Shown: positions 51,599 through 61,379, numbered from the stretch's first letter. The stretch: 64,000 nt of DNA from RGIG8748 sp045544515 (GCA_045544515.1 JAZPZD010000015.1:67143-131142), one strand, 5' to 3'. Notes: a model not told the origin generated them from the sequence alone. Numbers and translations: made by a program.

Positions 51599-52291
51599 CT
51601 ATTTTTCTTTTGGAAATTTACCAAATTCGTTATCCGATATTATACGTGCATTTTTTATAACAACATCCACGAGGGGTTTGTCGTTTTCATCCATTGCACC
51701 CCCGCCTATCTCATCTACGGTATCCATTCCGTAGACCACCTTGCCAAATGCCGCATAGTCGCCGTCTAACTGCTCCACATCTTCAAAGCAGATAAAAAAC
51801 TGGCTCGATGCACTGTCGGGGTCGTTGGTCCTTGCCATAGATACTGTTCCGCGCTCGTGCTTCAAGGTGTTTTTGGAAAAACCGTTGTTTGCAAATTCGC
51901 CCTTTATGGTTTTGTCCGAGCCGCCTCTGCCTGTGCCCTCGGGGTCGCCGCCCTGTGCCATAAAGCCGGGGATTACCCTGTGGAAAATCAGCCCGTTATA
52001 GAACTTGGTGTCTACCAGATTCAAAAAGTTGGAAACCGTCTCGGGTGCATACTCGGGATAGAGCTCCATTACAAAAGAGCCGATGTTTTCAATATCAAAA
52101 AGGACCTTGACATTCTTCTTGCGTATGGTGGTCTTTTCGCCGTTTTGGGTGGTGACTTCGGTAATTTTGTCACCGTCTACGGTAATTGTCACATTGTCCT
52201 CGGTCTTGTACTGTCCGTTTTTTGCTCCGCACGATACAAGAAGTGCAAGGGACAACATACACACTATAAATAAAATAACTTTGTTTTTCAT
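51599..52291 (-). CDS. Cyclophilin-type peptidyl-prolyl isomerase, lipoprotein
   Basis: A 230-residue protein with a lipoprotein signal (LSLALLVSC, lipid Cys at about residue 21) and a short linker. Next is a cyclophilin domain nearly identical in its motifs to that of the following gene (FHRVIPGFMAQGGDPEG, HERGTVSMAR, SSQFFICFEDV). It should fold exported proteins at the membrane surface. It lies 3 bp after clpE and 15 bp before ppiB. The pair probably arose by duplication with one copy gaining a signal. Confidence 0.92.
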   Translation of the reverse strand: MKNKVILFIVCMLSLALLVSCGAKNGQYKTEDNVTITVDGDKITEVTTQNGEKTTIRKKNVKVLFDIENIGSFVMELYPEYAPETVSNFLNLVDTKFYNGLIFHRVIPGFMAQGGDPEGTGRGGSDKTIKGEFANNGFSKNTLKHERGTVSMARTNDPDSASSQFFICFEDVEQLDGDYAAFGKVVYGMDTVDEIGGGAMDENDKPLVDVVIKNARIISDNEFGKFPKEK

Positions 52292-52294
52292 TTT

Positions 52295-54547
52295 TTACTC
52301 CTCTGTTACAACTATTTTGCCGCCTTTGGCATCGACCTTAAGTGTCATACCTTTTTTAAGAGTTTCCGACAGTATAAGCGAAGAAACAGCATCCTCCACA
52401 GAGGTTTGGATTTCTCTTCGTATAGGTCTTGCACCGTAGCGTTCCTGGTAGCCGTTATCAACGAGTGTTTCCTTGGCTTTGTCGGTAATTTGGAATTTGA
52501 TGCCCATAGACTTAAGCTCTTTTTCCATATCTCTGAGCATAAGAGCACAAATCTCTGTAAGCTCTTTTTTGGTAAGAGGTTTAAACTCTACAACCTCGTC
52601 TACTCTGTTTAAAAACTCGGGGCGGAAAATCTCTTTTAATGCACTTTCTATCTTGGCACTTACGCCGTTTCCTGTGCTCAAAAATCCCATATTGGCAGAA
52701 GAGCCCACGCTTGTGCCTGCGTTACTTGTCATTATTATTATGGTGTTTTCAAAGTTTACCGTTCTGCCCTGGGAGTCGGTTATTCTGCCGTCGTCCAATA
52801 TCTGCAAAAGGATATTGAACACATCGGCGTGTGCCTTTTCTATTTCGTCCAAAAGAATTACACTGTACGGTCTTCTTCTTACCTTTTCCGTAAGCTGACC
52901 GCCGTCATCATAGCCCACATATCCCGGAGGGGAACCTGTGATTTTGGCAACGGAGTGCTTTTCCATATATTCGCTCATATCAAGGCGGATAAGCGATGCC
53001 TCGTCGTCAAAGAGACTCTCGGCAAGTGCCTTGACAAGCTCGGTTTTACCAACGCCTGTGGGGCCTACAAATATAAAGGATACGGGTCTTTTTTTGGTAA
53101 GCTTGAGTGCTCGGTTTCTTCTTACGGCACGGGCTACTGCCTCTACCGCATTGTCCTGACCTACAAGTCGCATATGAAGTCTGCTCTCTAAATTGAGTAG
53201 CTTTTCTTTGTCGGTTTCGGTTATGTTTTTAACAGGTATTCCTGTCCACAATTCAATTACTGCGGCAACATCGGCTGATGTAACCTTGGTTTCTCTCTGT
53301 CTTGCTCTTAAAGCTGTCCTCTCGCCTTCAAGACGGCACTTTTCGCCCTTTAGTCTTGCAATCTCCTCGTATTGAGGTTCTTCGGTTTCCTCTTCCAACC
53401 GGTTAAGGCGTTCGGATACAAGCTGCAGCTCGGCATTGGCCTTGATGATATTTGTTGTATAGGGGCTGTCGATATTGAGCTTTGATGCAGCCTCGTCCAA
53501 TACATCTATCGCTTTGTCCGGGAAAAAGCGGTCGTTTATATACTTGCCTGCAAGAACAACAGTTTCTCTTACAACATCTTCGTCTATTGTGATATTATGA
53601 AAATCCTCGTAGTAGTCCTTGATACCCATAAGGATTTCCACAGTTTCCTCCATAGAGGGTTCGTCTAAAATCACAGGCTGAAAACGCCTCTCAAGTGCGG
53701 CGTCCTTTTCGATATATTTGCGGTATTCATCGAGTGTTGTGGCACCGATTACCTGGATTTCGCCTTTGGAAAGTGCGGGCTTTAGTATATTTGCCGCATT
53801 CATAGCACCGTCGGCATCGCCTGCACTTACGATGGAATGAATTTCGTCTATAACAAGGATGGTGTTATCCTGTTTTGCCTCTTCTATGATGTTCTTAAGG
53901 CGGCTTTCAAACTGACCTCTGTACTGTGTGCCTGCCACAATCGACGAAAGATCAAGAAGATACACCTCGGCATTCTGAAGTCTTTCGGGCACAGTGCCGT
54001 CTGCAATCCTCTGGGCAATACCCTCTGCTACTGCAGTTTTGCCCACACCGGGAGCACCGAGAAGAACAGGATTGTTCTTGGAACGGCGGTTTAGTATCTG
54101 AACGGCTCTTTCTATCTCTTTTTCTCTGCCTATTACTCTGTCCAAGAGAGAGTGCTTTGCCTTTTCGGTGAGGTTGACACCAAAGTTATTTAGGCACTTT
54201 TTCTTTTTCTGCTGATTTTTGATGCCTTTTTTGATGCCGTTGTCCTTGATGGGTATTCTTTCGCCGTCGTCGGAATTATTTACGGGCATCATAAGGTTGC
54301 CCCCGCCCATCAAATCTTCAAACGCTTCATTAAAGTCGCCGTTTTCCAAAAAGTCGCCAAAGCCTGCAACCATATTTTCTATATCAGACGGTTCAATGCC
54401 AAACTGCTCGGCAAGCTGATTTACGGGTGTTATATTCTTTTTTATGGCACAGGGCAGGCAATAGCCCTCGTTTATCATTTTGGTGCCGTCGCTTCTTGAT
54501 ACAAACACAACGGCAGGGTTTTTATTACAAATTGAGCATAGCTTCAT
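52295..54547 (-). CDS. clpE: ClpE-type Clp ATPase
   Basis: A 750-residue two-AAA Hsp100 protein. The N-terminus is a zinc finger (CSICNKN...GYCLPC, two CxxC pairs) as in ClpE, instead of the ClpC N-domain. The AAA1 Walker A is GAPGVGKTAVAEG (near residue 163), a UVR-like coiled region lies at about 390-430, and the AAA2 Walker A is GPTGVGKTELVK (near residue 493). With ClpP it degrades misfolded proteins under heat stress. The two cyclophilin genes follow, giving a protein quality-control operon. ATG at 54547 follows GAGGTAATAT. No CtsR site was evident. Confidence 0.92.
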   Translation of the reverse strand: MKLCSICNKNPAVVFVSRSDGTKMINEGYCLPCAIKKNITPVNQLAEQFGIEPSDIENMVAGFGDFLENGDFNEAFEDLMGGGNLMMPVNNSDDGERIPIKDNGIKKGIKNQQKKKKCLNNFGVNLTEKAKHSLLDRVIGREKEIERAVQILNRRSKNNPVLLGAPGVGKTAVAEGIAQRIADGTVPERLQNAEVYLLDLSSIVAGTQYRGQFESRLKNIIEEAKQDNTILVIDEIHSIVSAGDADGAMNAANILKPALSKGEIQVIGATTLDEYRKYIEKDAALERRFQPVILDEPSMEETVEILMGIKDYYEDFHNITIDEDVVRETVVLAGKYINDRFFPDKAIDVLDEAASKLNIDSPYTTNIIKANAELQLVSERLNRLEEETEEPQYEEIARLKGEKCRLEGERTALRARQRETKVTSADVAAVIELWTGIPVKNITETDKEKLLNLESRLHMRLVGQDNAVEAVARAVRRNRALKLTKKRPVSFIFVGPTGVGKTELVKALAESLFDDEASLIRLDMSEYMEKHSVAKITGSPPGYVGYDDGGQLTEKVRRRPYSVILLDEIEKAHADVFNILLQILDDGRITDSQGRTVNFENTIIIMTSNAGTSVGSSANMGFLSTGNGVSAKIESALKEIFRPEFLNRVDEVVEFKPLTKKELTEICALMLRDMEKELKSMGIKFQITDKAKETLVDNGYQERYGARPIRREIQTSVEDAVSSLILSETLKKGMTLKVDAKGGKIVVTEE

Positions 54548-54653
54548 TATATTACCTCATTTTCAAAATACTATCTCGTATTGTATCACAATATCGCATA
54601 CAAATTCAATAGCGATTTGCTTTTTTCATAATTTATTTACAATTAAAGACAAA

Positions 54654-55868
54654 TTAATCAAAATCGTACAAATCATCGCCCAGAGGTGCACCCGAATAGA
54701 ACACCATAACGCAATCGGGCTTGATTTTTTCTATATATTCCGGCACATTTATCTTTTCGCCTACATAAAATGCGTCGGAACGGACATCTGTTACATAGAG
54801 CTGCGATGTGTTAAGGCTCAAAAACGGCACAAGTGCACAGGCGTACGAATCGCGGATTATGAGGATTTTTTTGCCGTTGGGGTTTAACTTGTTTGTGATT
54901 ATCTGCTCCCTGAAATCTCCTCCGCTGTATGCGGCATAGGGGTTTTTGGTGTACAAATCCTTTGTTTCGACATTTTCCATATACATTACCGTATCTTGAA
55001 AACTACCCTCGCGGAAGTGGTCTTTTAAAGGCTGTGCTTCTGTAAGGTGCGTCTTGAACTTTGGGGTTATTACATCAAAATCGTCTACGCCCCTTGAAGT
55101 GAAGAACCTGCCCACCTTTTTGCCTTGCGAACCCAAAAACCAGTCCTTATAAGTCTTGATATTATAATTGGATATATCTGTCTTTTCCTTGTCGTAAGGA
55201 TAGGCATATCTGTCCTGTAGCTCGGCGAGGATTTTTCCCGTACCCCACAGAGCACCGCCACTTTTCCAATGGTGGTCGGTTACAAAGAACATATCCTCTT
55301 CGCTCAATCCGTCCTCGTGCATTTTGTCAATAAGATTAAGTGTGGGGATATCCTTTTGTTTAAGAAAATCAAAAAGTCTGTCACAGTTAAATTTGGTATA
55401 ATCCTCAATATTGGGTGCGTATTTCAGGTCGTGTCCCTTGCTGGGAGCTATTACATACAAAAAGTCCGCACCGTTTTTGCTGCTTGCCTCCTCGAGCTCT
55501 TTGACCTTGTCTACCCTGTATGAGAGAATATCATCGGTAATAACATATCGGGTGTTGGCAAGATAGCCGTTATCTGCCTTTACCACTATCATATCGTCCT
55601 TAGTGATGATGCGTGTGCCGATGGCATTATTAAACACCGAATTGATATCCACCAGATTGTTGTGATATGTAAGGTTTGCAGATGCACACTTTTCTGCATT
55701 GGCGGTAAAGGTTTTGAAAGCATCAAAAACGCCGACAGAACGAATGTCATTAAAAAACGCAAATGCTGTATCCTTTAACCCAAAGACAAAGCTTTTAGAT
55801 GCCATACCGCCTATGACAACAAGAGCGGCAACTATACATAGTGCAAGGTTTTTATTAAACTTTTTCAT
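54654..55868 (-). CDS. DHHW family protein (second MBOAT partner)
   Basis: A 404-residue protein with an N-terminal membrane anchor (about residues 8-28) and an extracytoplasmic SGNH-like domain. The diagnostic block is complete here (FVTDHHWKSGGALWG), and the nucleophile-like RDSYACALVPF is present near the C-terminus. It lies 12 bp after its MBOAT gene. It should pass acyl groups from the MBOAT enzyme to an extracellular glycan. The pair is a diverged duplicate of 2053-4569. It shares only the domain plan and motifs, so it may act on a different polymer. Confidence 0.88.
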   Translation of the reverse strand: MKKFNKNLALCIVAALVVIGGMASKSFVFGLKDTAFAFFNDIRSVGVFDAFKTFTANAEKCASANLTYHNNLVDINSVFNNAIGTRIITKDDMIVVKADNGYLANTRYVITDDILSYRVDKVKELEEASSKNGADFLYVIAPSKGHDLKYAPNIEDYTKFNCDRLFDFLKQKDIPTLNLIDKMHEDGLSEEDMFFVTDHHWKSGGALWGTGKILAELQDRYAYPYDKEKTDISNYNIKTYKDWFLGSQGKKVGRFFTSRGVDDFDVITPKFKTHLTEAQPLKDHFREGSFQDTVMYMENVETKDLYTKNPYAAYSGGDFREQIITNKLNPNGKKILIIRDSYACALVPFLSLNTSQLYVTDVRSDAFYVGEKINVPEYIEKIKPDCVMVFYSGAPLGDDLYDFD

Positions 55869-55880
55869 AGCTGCCTCCTG

Positions 55881-57305
55881 TTAAAAGTTGAAATATATAA
55901 ACGGATTGTATGACGAAGAAACAAGGCTCGATATACTAATCACAAATATAACGGCAAGAGCACATACATATATTATATCCGTAAAAAGATTTTGTTTTAT
56001 CCTCTTTGCCACAGCTTTAAATATCGGCACAGAGCAAAGTGCACCGATAGTGAGCATTACGGCATTTTGACACAAGTACCCTGTAAACATACCGTCTGCA
56101 AACGAGTTGCCCGCAAGTCCGAGCATTGACTTTATGTATGTAAATGCGATATTAAGGCTGTCTGCTCTGAATATTACCCAGCCCATTATTACAAAAAACA
56201 TTGTATAGAGCCATTTGAATGCTGTCGAAATTTTTCCGCCGCCAGACTTTAGACCTAAAACCTTTTCCAATGTGAGAAGAACAAAATACATAACCCCCCA
56301 CACCACAAAGGTCCAGTTGGCACCGTGCCATATTCCTGTTAGAAGCCATACGGCAAAGAGATTAAACACAAGTCTTGCCTTTTTGACACGGCTGCCGCCA
56401 AGGGGAATGTACACATAATCTCTGAACCAGCTGCCCAGTGACATATGCCATCTCCGCCAGAATTCCGACACAGTTGAGGAAATGTACGGATAGTTGAAAT
56501 TCTCCAGAAAGTGAAAGCCAAACATCCTGCCAAGACCTATCGCCATATCGCTGTAACCCGAAAAGTCAAAGAAAATCTGGAATGTGTAGCCTATGGCACA
56601 AAGCCACCCAAACATCACAGAGATTTCTTTGCCTGCGGCACACATATTAAAGCCCTTGTCTGCCAGGATACCAAAGGTGTTGGCAAGGAGGACTTTCTTG
56701 CCGAGGCCTATTACAAATCGGGCAAAACCGCTTGCAAAATCCTCAAGGGTTTCTCTGCGGTTTAGTATCTCGCGGGCTACGGTTTCGTACCTTACTATCG
56801 GCCCTGCAATAAGCTGCGGGAAGAATGCTATGTAAAGACCTACATTCAAAATGTTTTTTTGCATTTCGCCTTTGTCACGATACACATCTATTACATAGCT
56901 CATAGCCTGAAAGGTAAAAAACGATATACCGATAGGCAGAGCAATCTGTGCAACTCTCGGACTTATATCCAATGCAGAGCATAGCACCGCCTCGGTAAAG
57001 TTTAAGTATTTGAACACAAAAAGAAGTGACAAATCCAACACGCACGCCGCTGCAAGCGAGGCTTTGGCAAGGCTTATGTTGCCGCATTTTTTGTATTTGT
57101 CTACAAGAATACCGAAAAACCAGTTTACAAAGATTGATGCAAGCATAACAAGCACAAACTTTGGCTCGCCCCAAGCGTAAAAAACAAGGCTTGCAATCAG
57201 CAAAAAAACATTCTGCAGTGTTCGGCTTTTTTTCAAAAGCAAATAATAGACCGTTAGTGTAAACGGCAAAAAAAGATATATAAATACAGTGCTCGAAAAA
57301 AGCAT
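55881..57305 (-). CDS. MBOAT family membrane O-acyltransferase (second)
   Basis: A 474-residue polytopic membrane protein with FFTFQAMSYVIDVYRD, VSEFWRRWHMSLGSWFRDYV, IPLGGSR and LTGIWHGANW (catalytic His). ATG at 57305 follows AAGGAGGAAAA; the frame to 57326 adds a few unsupported residues. The gene begins 28 bp after malQ and is followed by its DHHW partner. There is no DUF4358 or SLH gene next to this pair. The acceptor polymer is unknown. Confidence 0.9.
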   Translation of the reverse strand: MLFSSTVFIYLFLPFTLTVYYLLLKKSRTLQNVFLLIASLVFYAWGEPKFVLVMLASIFVNWFFGILVDKYKKCGNISLAKASLAAACVLDLSLLFVFKYLNFTEAVLCSALDISPRVAQIALPIGISFFTFQAMSYVIDVYRDKGEMQKNILNVGLYIAFFPQLIAGPIVRYETVAREILNRRETLEDFASGFARFVIGLGKKVLLANTFGILADKGFNMCAAGKEISVMFGWLCAIGYTFQIFFDFSGYSDMAIGLGRMFGFHFLENFNYPYISSTVSEFWRRWHMSLGSWFRDYVYIPLGGSRVKKARLVFNLFAVWLLTGIWHGANWTFVVWGVMYFVLLTLEKVLGLKSGGGKISTAFKWLYTMFFVIMGWVIFRADSLNIAFTYIKSMLGLAGNSFADGMFTGYLCQNAVMLTIGALCSVPIFKAVAKRIKQNLFTDIIYVCALAVIFVISISSLVSSSYNPFIYFNF

Positions 57306-57332
57306 TTTTTCCTCCTTGGTAAACAAAACATC

Positions 57333-58760
57333 TTATCTGAAGTACATATATTTGAGCTTTCTGAAATAATCTTTGTCTATCCCTGCAAGCTGCTCTTTGG
57401 TTACTCTGTACTGCCAGTTGCCGTCAGCTTTGCCGGGGATGTTTAGTCTTGTGTCCGAGCCGTAGCCCAAAAGATCCTGAATGGGCATAATAACAAGCGA
57501 TGCGTGGCTTTGGTACACTGTGCGGATTATGCTCTTTAATCCCGCCTCCCAGTTTGCTTCGTGGCCGCAGTAGGCGAGCATATTTTGTCTCAAAGATGGC
57601 TCTAACTCCCAAAGATAACCCAAAAGGGTGTTGTTGTCGTGTGTGCCTGTGTATGCCACACAGTTTTCGGGATAGTTGTGCGGTTTGTGTGTACTGTCGC
57701 CATCGGACAAAAATCCGAACTGGAACACTCTCATACCTGGGAAACCGCTATCCTTAACAAGCTGTGCAACCTCAAAGGTGATATCGCCCAAATCCTCTGC
57801 GATAATCTCTATACCGTTCGAGGCATTTTTGATAGCCGAAATAAGCTCCATACCAGGGCCCTTTTCCCATTTGCCCTCTCTGGCGGTTTCTGCCAAAGCG
57901 GGTACAGACCAGTAGGACTCTATCGCTCTGAAATGGTCTATGCGAACAGCATCGAACATTCTTGACATATGCTCTATCCTATCGCACCACCATTTGTAGC
58001 CGTCTTTTTTCATTTCGTTCCAGTCATAGAGTGGGTTGCCCCAAAGCTGACCGTCCTGACAAAAATAATCGGGCGGAACACCTGCAACATGGGTGGGTCT
58101 GCCGTCTTTGTCCAGAAGATACTGCTTTTGGTTGCTCCACACATCGCAGCTATCGAGCGAAACATATATCGGCATATCGCCTATTATCCTGATGCCTTTG
58201 GAATTGGCATAGCTTCTGATATCTGCCCACTGTGTAAAAAATTCGTACTGGATAAACTTCCATGCAAAAAGCACATCCTCATCAAACTCATCTGTATGCC
58301 AGTCCATCCACGGCTTTTGCTCGTTGGCGTCCTTTAGTGCCATAAATTCGCAGAATTTTTTGAGATAATGGTCTTTTTCTATAAATTCTTCTATCTTGGT
58401 TCTGTCATTTACCCTTTGGGCTGCCTTTTTGAGCAGGGCAACCCTTGTGTGATAAAGCCTTACAAACTCTGCCACATAGGGTGTCTGCTGCTTAAATTCA
58501 TTTAATTCATCGTCTGTAACAAGCCCCTTGAAATTGAGGATATTTAAGTCCACAAAATACGGATTGCCGCCAAAGGTGGAATAGGATTTGTATGGGGAAT
58601 TGCACTCGTCTACCATACAAAACGGCAAAACCTGCCAATATGAAAAACCGCATTCTGCCAGAAAATCCACAAACTCCTTTGCCTCATAACCGAAGCTGCC
58701 TATGGAATAGTCTCCGTATAGTGATGATATGTGCATAAGCACGCCGCTTTTTCTTTCCAT
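57333..58760 (-). CDS. malQ: 4-alpha-glucanotransferase (amylomaltase)
   Basis: A 475-residue GH77 enzyme. Family blocks are SYWQVLPF, NSPYKSYSTFGGNPYFVDL, the nucleophile region FDAVRIDHFRAIESYW, the acid/base region IIAEDLGDIT and the transition-state block AYTGTHDNNT. It transfers maltosyl units between alpha-1,4-glucans in maltodextrin and glycogen metabolism. It starts 10 bp after the ZIP gene ends and is followed by the MBOAT/DHHW pair, so all four may be one transcript. No other glycogen genes are close. Confidence 0.95.
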   Translation of the reverse strand: MERKSGVLMHISSLYGDYSIGSFGYEAKEFVDFLAECGFSYWQVLPFCMVDECNSPYKSYSTFGGNPYFVDLNILNFKGLVTDDELNEFKQQTPYVAEFVRLYHTRVALLKKAAQRVNDRTKIEEFIEKDHYLKKFCEFMALKDANEQKPWMDWHTDEFDEDVLFAWKFIQYEFFTQWADIRSYANSKGIRIIGDMPIYVSLDSCDVWSNQKQYLLDKDGRPTHVAGVPPDYFCQDGQLWGNPLYDWNEMKKDGYKWWCDRIEHMSRMFDAVRIDHFRAIESYWSVPALAETAREGKWEKGPGMELISAIKNASNGIEIIAEDLGDITFEVAQLVKDSGFPGMRVFQFGFLSDGDSTHKPHNYPENCVAYTGTHDNNTLLGYLWELEPSLRQNMLAYCGHEANWEAGLKSIIRTVYQSHASLVIMPIQDLLGYGSDTRLNIPGKADGNWQYRVTKEQLAGIDKDYFRKLKYMYFR

Positions 58761-58770
58761 TAATATTCTC

Positions 58771-59523
58771 CTAACCTAAAAAGAAATCTGATATCAGCAT
58801 AATGCAAAAGCCCAAAAGAAGTGCATAGGTTGCACCCCGCTGACTTCCGTGTGCGTGAGTTTCGGGTATCATTTCGTCGCTTATTACATAGAGCATCGTT
58901 CCCCCTGCAAAGCTAAGTGCAAACGGAAGTATTGCCGATGCTATATTTACGGCAAAATACCCCACAAGAGTACCTGCCACCTCTACAAGACCTGTAAACA
59001 TTGCTATGACAAATGTCTTTTTTGGAGACAGACCCGATGCAAGCATGGGTCCTATTATCACCATACCCTCGGGGATGTTTTGCAGTGCAATACCGCCTGC
59101 AATAAGAAGTGCCTTGGAGGTATTGTCCGAGCCGAAGCCCACCCCAGCGGCAATTCCCTCGGGAAGATTGTGTATTGCAATCGCTGTGACAAAAAGCAGT
59201 ACCTTGTTTAAGTTGGCATTGTTGTGACATTCGGGCTCTATCCCTGCCAACTTGTGAAGATGCGGAACTATTTTGTCTATAAAATTAAGGCACAACGCTC
59301 CAACAAAAATGCCTGCAACAGTAATAACTATGCCGTATTTTCCGCCGTATTCCAAAGACGGAAGAATAAGACCCAGTACCGCAGCCGAAAGCATAACGCC
59401 CGCCGCAAAAGAAAGAACAATATCCGAAAACCTGTGAGATATGTCCCTAAACAAAAAACCTATAAGAGCTCCGATTACTGTAGCTCCGCCTACGCCAAGG
59501 GCAGTAAGCAATACATAATTCAT
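58771..59523 (-). CDS. ZIP family divalent metal transporter (second)
   Basis: A 250-residue membrane protein with about eight hydrophobic segments and the ZIP helices HNLPEG and QNIPEG. It shares motifs and length with the transporter at 6835 but is clearly diverged. Zinc import is likely; direction and metal are not certain. ATG at 59523 follows GGAGGTGACCC. It heads the presumptive run ZIP-malQ-MBOAT-DHHW. Confidence 0.88.
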   Translation of the reverse strand: MNYVLLTALGVGGATVIGALIGFLFRDISHRFSDIVLSFAAGVMLSAAVLGLILPSLEYGGKYGIVITVAGIFVGALCLNFIDKIVPHLHKLAGIEPECHNNANLNKVLLFVTAIAIHNLPEGIAAGVGFGSDNTSKALLIAGGIALQNIPEGMVIIGPMLASGLSPKKTFVIAMFTGLVEVAGTLVGYFAVNIASAILPFALSFAGGTMLYVISDEMIPETHAHGSQRGATYALLLGFCIMLISDFFLG

Positions 59524-59588
59524 ATTGGGTCACCTCCGTATGAGTATTTTTATTTTATCATATGTTGGGATTAAAGGCAATAGGGAGA

Positions 59589-59629
59589 AAAAAGCAAAAA
59601 GCACTCATATGAGACCTTCATATGAGTGC
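59589..59629 (-). terminator. Terminator of the Fic gene
   Basis: GCACTCATATGA pairs with TCATATGAGTGC and, on the minus strand, is followed by TTTTTGCTTTTTT. Two more hairpins lie between it and the Fic stop. Confidence 0.8.
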
Positions 59630-59631
59630 CT

Positions 59632-59684
59632 CAGACCGCTGACAAAGTAAAAGCCAGCGGTCTGAACGAAGTGATATCACTTCG
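59632..59684. repeat. Two consecutive hairpins at the 3' end of the Fic gene
   Basis: CAGACCGCTG/CAGCGGTCTG (59632-59664), and the perfect palindrome CGAAGTGATATCACTTCG (59667-59684), which contains the Fic stop codon. Confidence 0.7.
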
Positions 59685-60921
59685 CTTTTTGAATAGATTC
59701 TACGCTTTCTTCTAAAATAATTTTATTTAGCCTCTCTAAATTAATAGAATAAAATTTAAATTTGTTTTTTGTTTTAACAACAATCATATCTTCGGAAATT
59801 TTACCTATTAATTTTTTTATCATGTAGTTACTGGAGTTCATGTTTTGTTGTAATTCTAACATAGAAATTCCTTGCTCACTAAATAATGCAGCTTGAATTA
59901 AATAGCTATATAGTCCAAGTAACTCATCATTATACCCTTGCTTTTTGATAACTTCTTCATATTTGTCCCATGTTGCCAATTTTTCACTCAAAGATTTTTC
60001 CAGTTCTTTCATCGCTTCAAAAATCATTTCTAATTGCATTAACAGAAAAGGTGTAATATCACCAAGATTACGTTGGTCATTGCAGACTTTAAAAGCTTTA
60101 TAATATGAGCTTATATTCTCTTTTATGGTTTCAGAAATTCTAAAAGAAATTAAAGGCGTCAGCGTTTTAGAAACACCATAACTCAGGATAAACCTACCCA
60201 GTCTTCCGTTGCCATCGTAGAATGGATGAATATATTCTATCAGGTAATGAAATATGCAGACCCTATACAACTCATCAACAGAATCATCGTTTAAAAATTC
60301 AAGAGCAAGTGTCATTGATTCGATTATTTTGGTTTCTGGTGTTATCCCTGTATGAATTACCTTGTCTGTTTCACTATGAACAGTTACACTCTCTTTTCGA
60401 AAAATTTTGCCGTCGGGTTTATTTATTGGATCTTCATAAATTACTTCTTCAAGAAACACCTCGTCATAAATATCTCTAATATCCTGACAATTTTCCAAAG
60501 AAATATTTTCTTGCTTAATTAGTTTCAGATATTTATTGACTAACCCGATAAAACGTTGGTGCTTTCCTTTGCTCTTCGACTGTGATTCCAATATATCTAG
60601 GGCTTCTCCTATTTCTTTTCGACTACTGTGTACTCCCTCAATTTTATTTGTAATAACAATTTCATCAATTAAGCATTTTCTGGAATATTGTTCTATTGCA
60701 ACACCAGGAAGTTCTCTGCATAGTTCCCCTATTTTCTTATCCAGTCTTGCAATGTTAAGCGCAAATTTCATTACTTCGACATTTTGTACAAAAAAAGCCT
60801 GTTGTTCACCTATATAAAAGTTGAGTTTTATGGTATCTTCTGAATTAAATCTATCCATATATTCTTTGGCATAAATTTCATTATCTCCATAATATAAACT
60901 CTTTAGTTCTTTATACATCAT
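59677..60921 (-). CDS. Fic family AMP-transferase-like protein
   Basis: A 414-residue cytosolic protein. It has a helical N-terminal region with a class II-type inhibitory motif (TNKIEG, residues 91-96), the Fic core HPFYDGNGRLGR (222-233) and a C-terminal winged-helix-like segment (ISMLELQQNMNSSNYMIKKLIG). Fic enzymes transfer AMP or related groups to target proteins; the inhibitory helix keeps them off. No separate antitoxin gene is present. ATG at 60921 has GAGGTGG upstream; the frame to 60981 adds unsupported residues. An inverted repeat upstream may be an autoregulatory site. Confidence 0.9.
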   Translation of the reverse strand: MMYKELKSLYYGDNEIYAKEYMDRFNSEDTIKLNFYIGEQQAFFVQNVEVMKFALNIARLDKKIGELCRELPGVAIEQYSRKCLIDEIVITNKIEGVHSSRKEIGEALDILESQSKSKGKHQRFIGLVNKYLKLIKQENISLENCQDIRDIYDEVFLEEVIYEDPINKPDGKIFRKESVTVHSETDKVIHTGITPETKIIESMTLALEFLNDDSVDELYRVCIFHYLIEYIHPFYDGNGRLGRFILSYGVSKTLTPLISFRISETIKENISSYYKAFKVCNDQRNLGDITPFLLMQLEMIFEAMKELEKSLSEKLATWDKYEEVIKKQGYNDELLGLYSYLIQAALFSEQGISMLELQQNMNSSNYMIKKLIGKISEDMIVVKTKNKFKFYSINLERLNKIILEESVESIQKAK

Positions 60922-60965
60922 AAAATCCACCTCAATTTTAATTACATTTATAATAATAGCACATT

Positions 60966-61002
60966 TCATTTTAAAAATCAAGCTTTTTTTAAAATGAATT
61001 TA
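60966..61002. promoter_or_regulatory. Inverted repeat upstream of the Fic gene
   Basis: TTCATTTTAAAA and TTTTAAAATGAA flank a short AAGCTT-containing centre. With the C-terminal winged helix of the Fic protein, it may be an operator. Confidence 0.5.
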
Positions 61003-61307
61003 AACATATGCGTAATATATTTAAAAATTGACTATGTTTTTTATTGTAAGCAAAAGTATTTGACTTAATATATATATGTATATGTATTTTTGTGCTTCAT
61101 ATACTCATTGCTATAATTTTTTGTACTATTTTATTGCATAATATTTGCCAATACAATTATAACAAATTTTATGTGAAATTTCGCCTACTTTCAGAAAAAA
61201 ACAAAAGGCTCTTAAAGCAAGGTAAATACAGATGTTGTGATACTCTGTTTATGTAATTTAAATGGTAAATAGAATTTTTTCGGTATGATTTTGGCAATGA
61301 ATACAAA
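61003..61307. other. AT-rich gap with no supported gene
   Basis: Only very AT-rich sequence with scattered stops in all frames. No convincing RBS-linked frame or RNA gene seen. Confidence 0.6.
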
Positions 61308-61339
61308 CACAAAAGCACTTCGCAAGAAGTGCTTTTGTG
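61308..61339. terminator. Orphan terminator-like hairpin
   Basis: CACAAAAGCACTT pairs with AAGTGCTTTTGTG around a short loop. No gene ends here in either direction; it may be the remnant of a lost gene. Confidence 0.55.
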
Positions 61340-61379
61340 GCTTTTATGTACAAAATAGATGCAAACATATTTTATTTTA

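Noticed and set aside
59677..60921. Fic/antitoxin two-gene module
   Set aside because: No small antitoxin gene adjoins it, and the inhibitory motif is inside the same protein.
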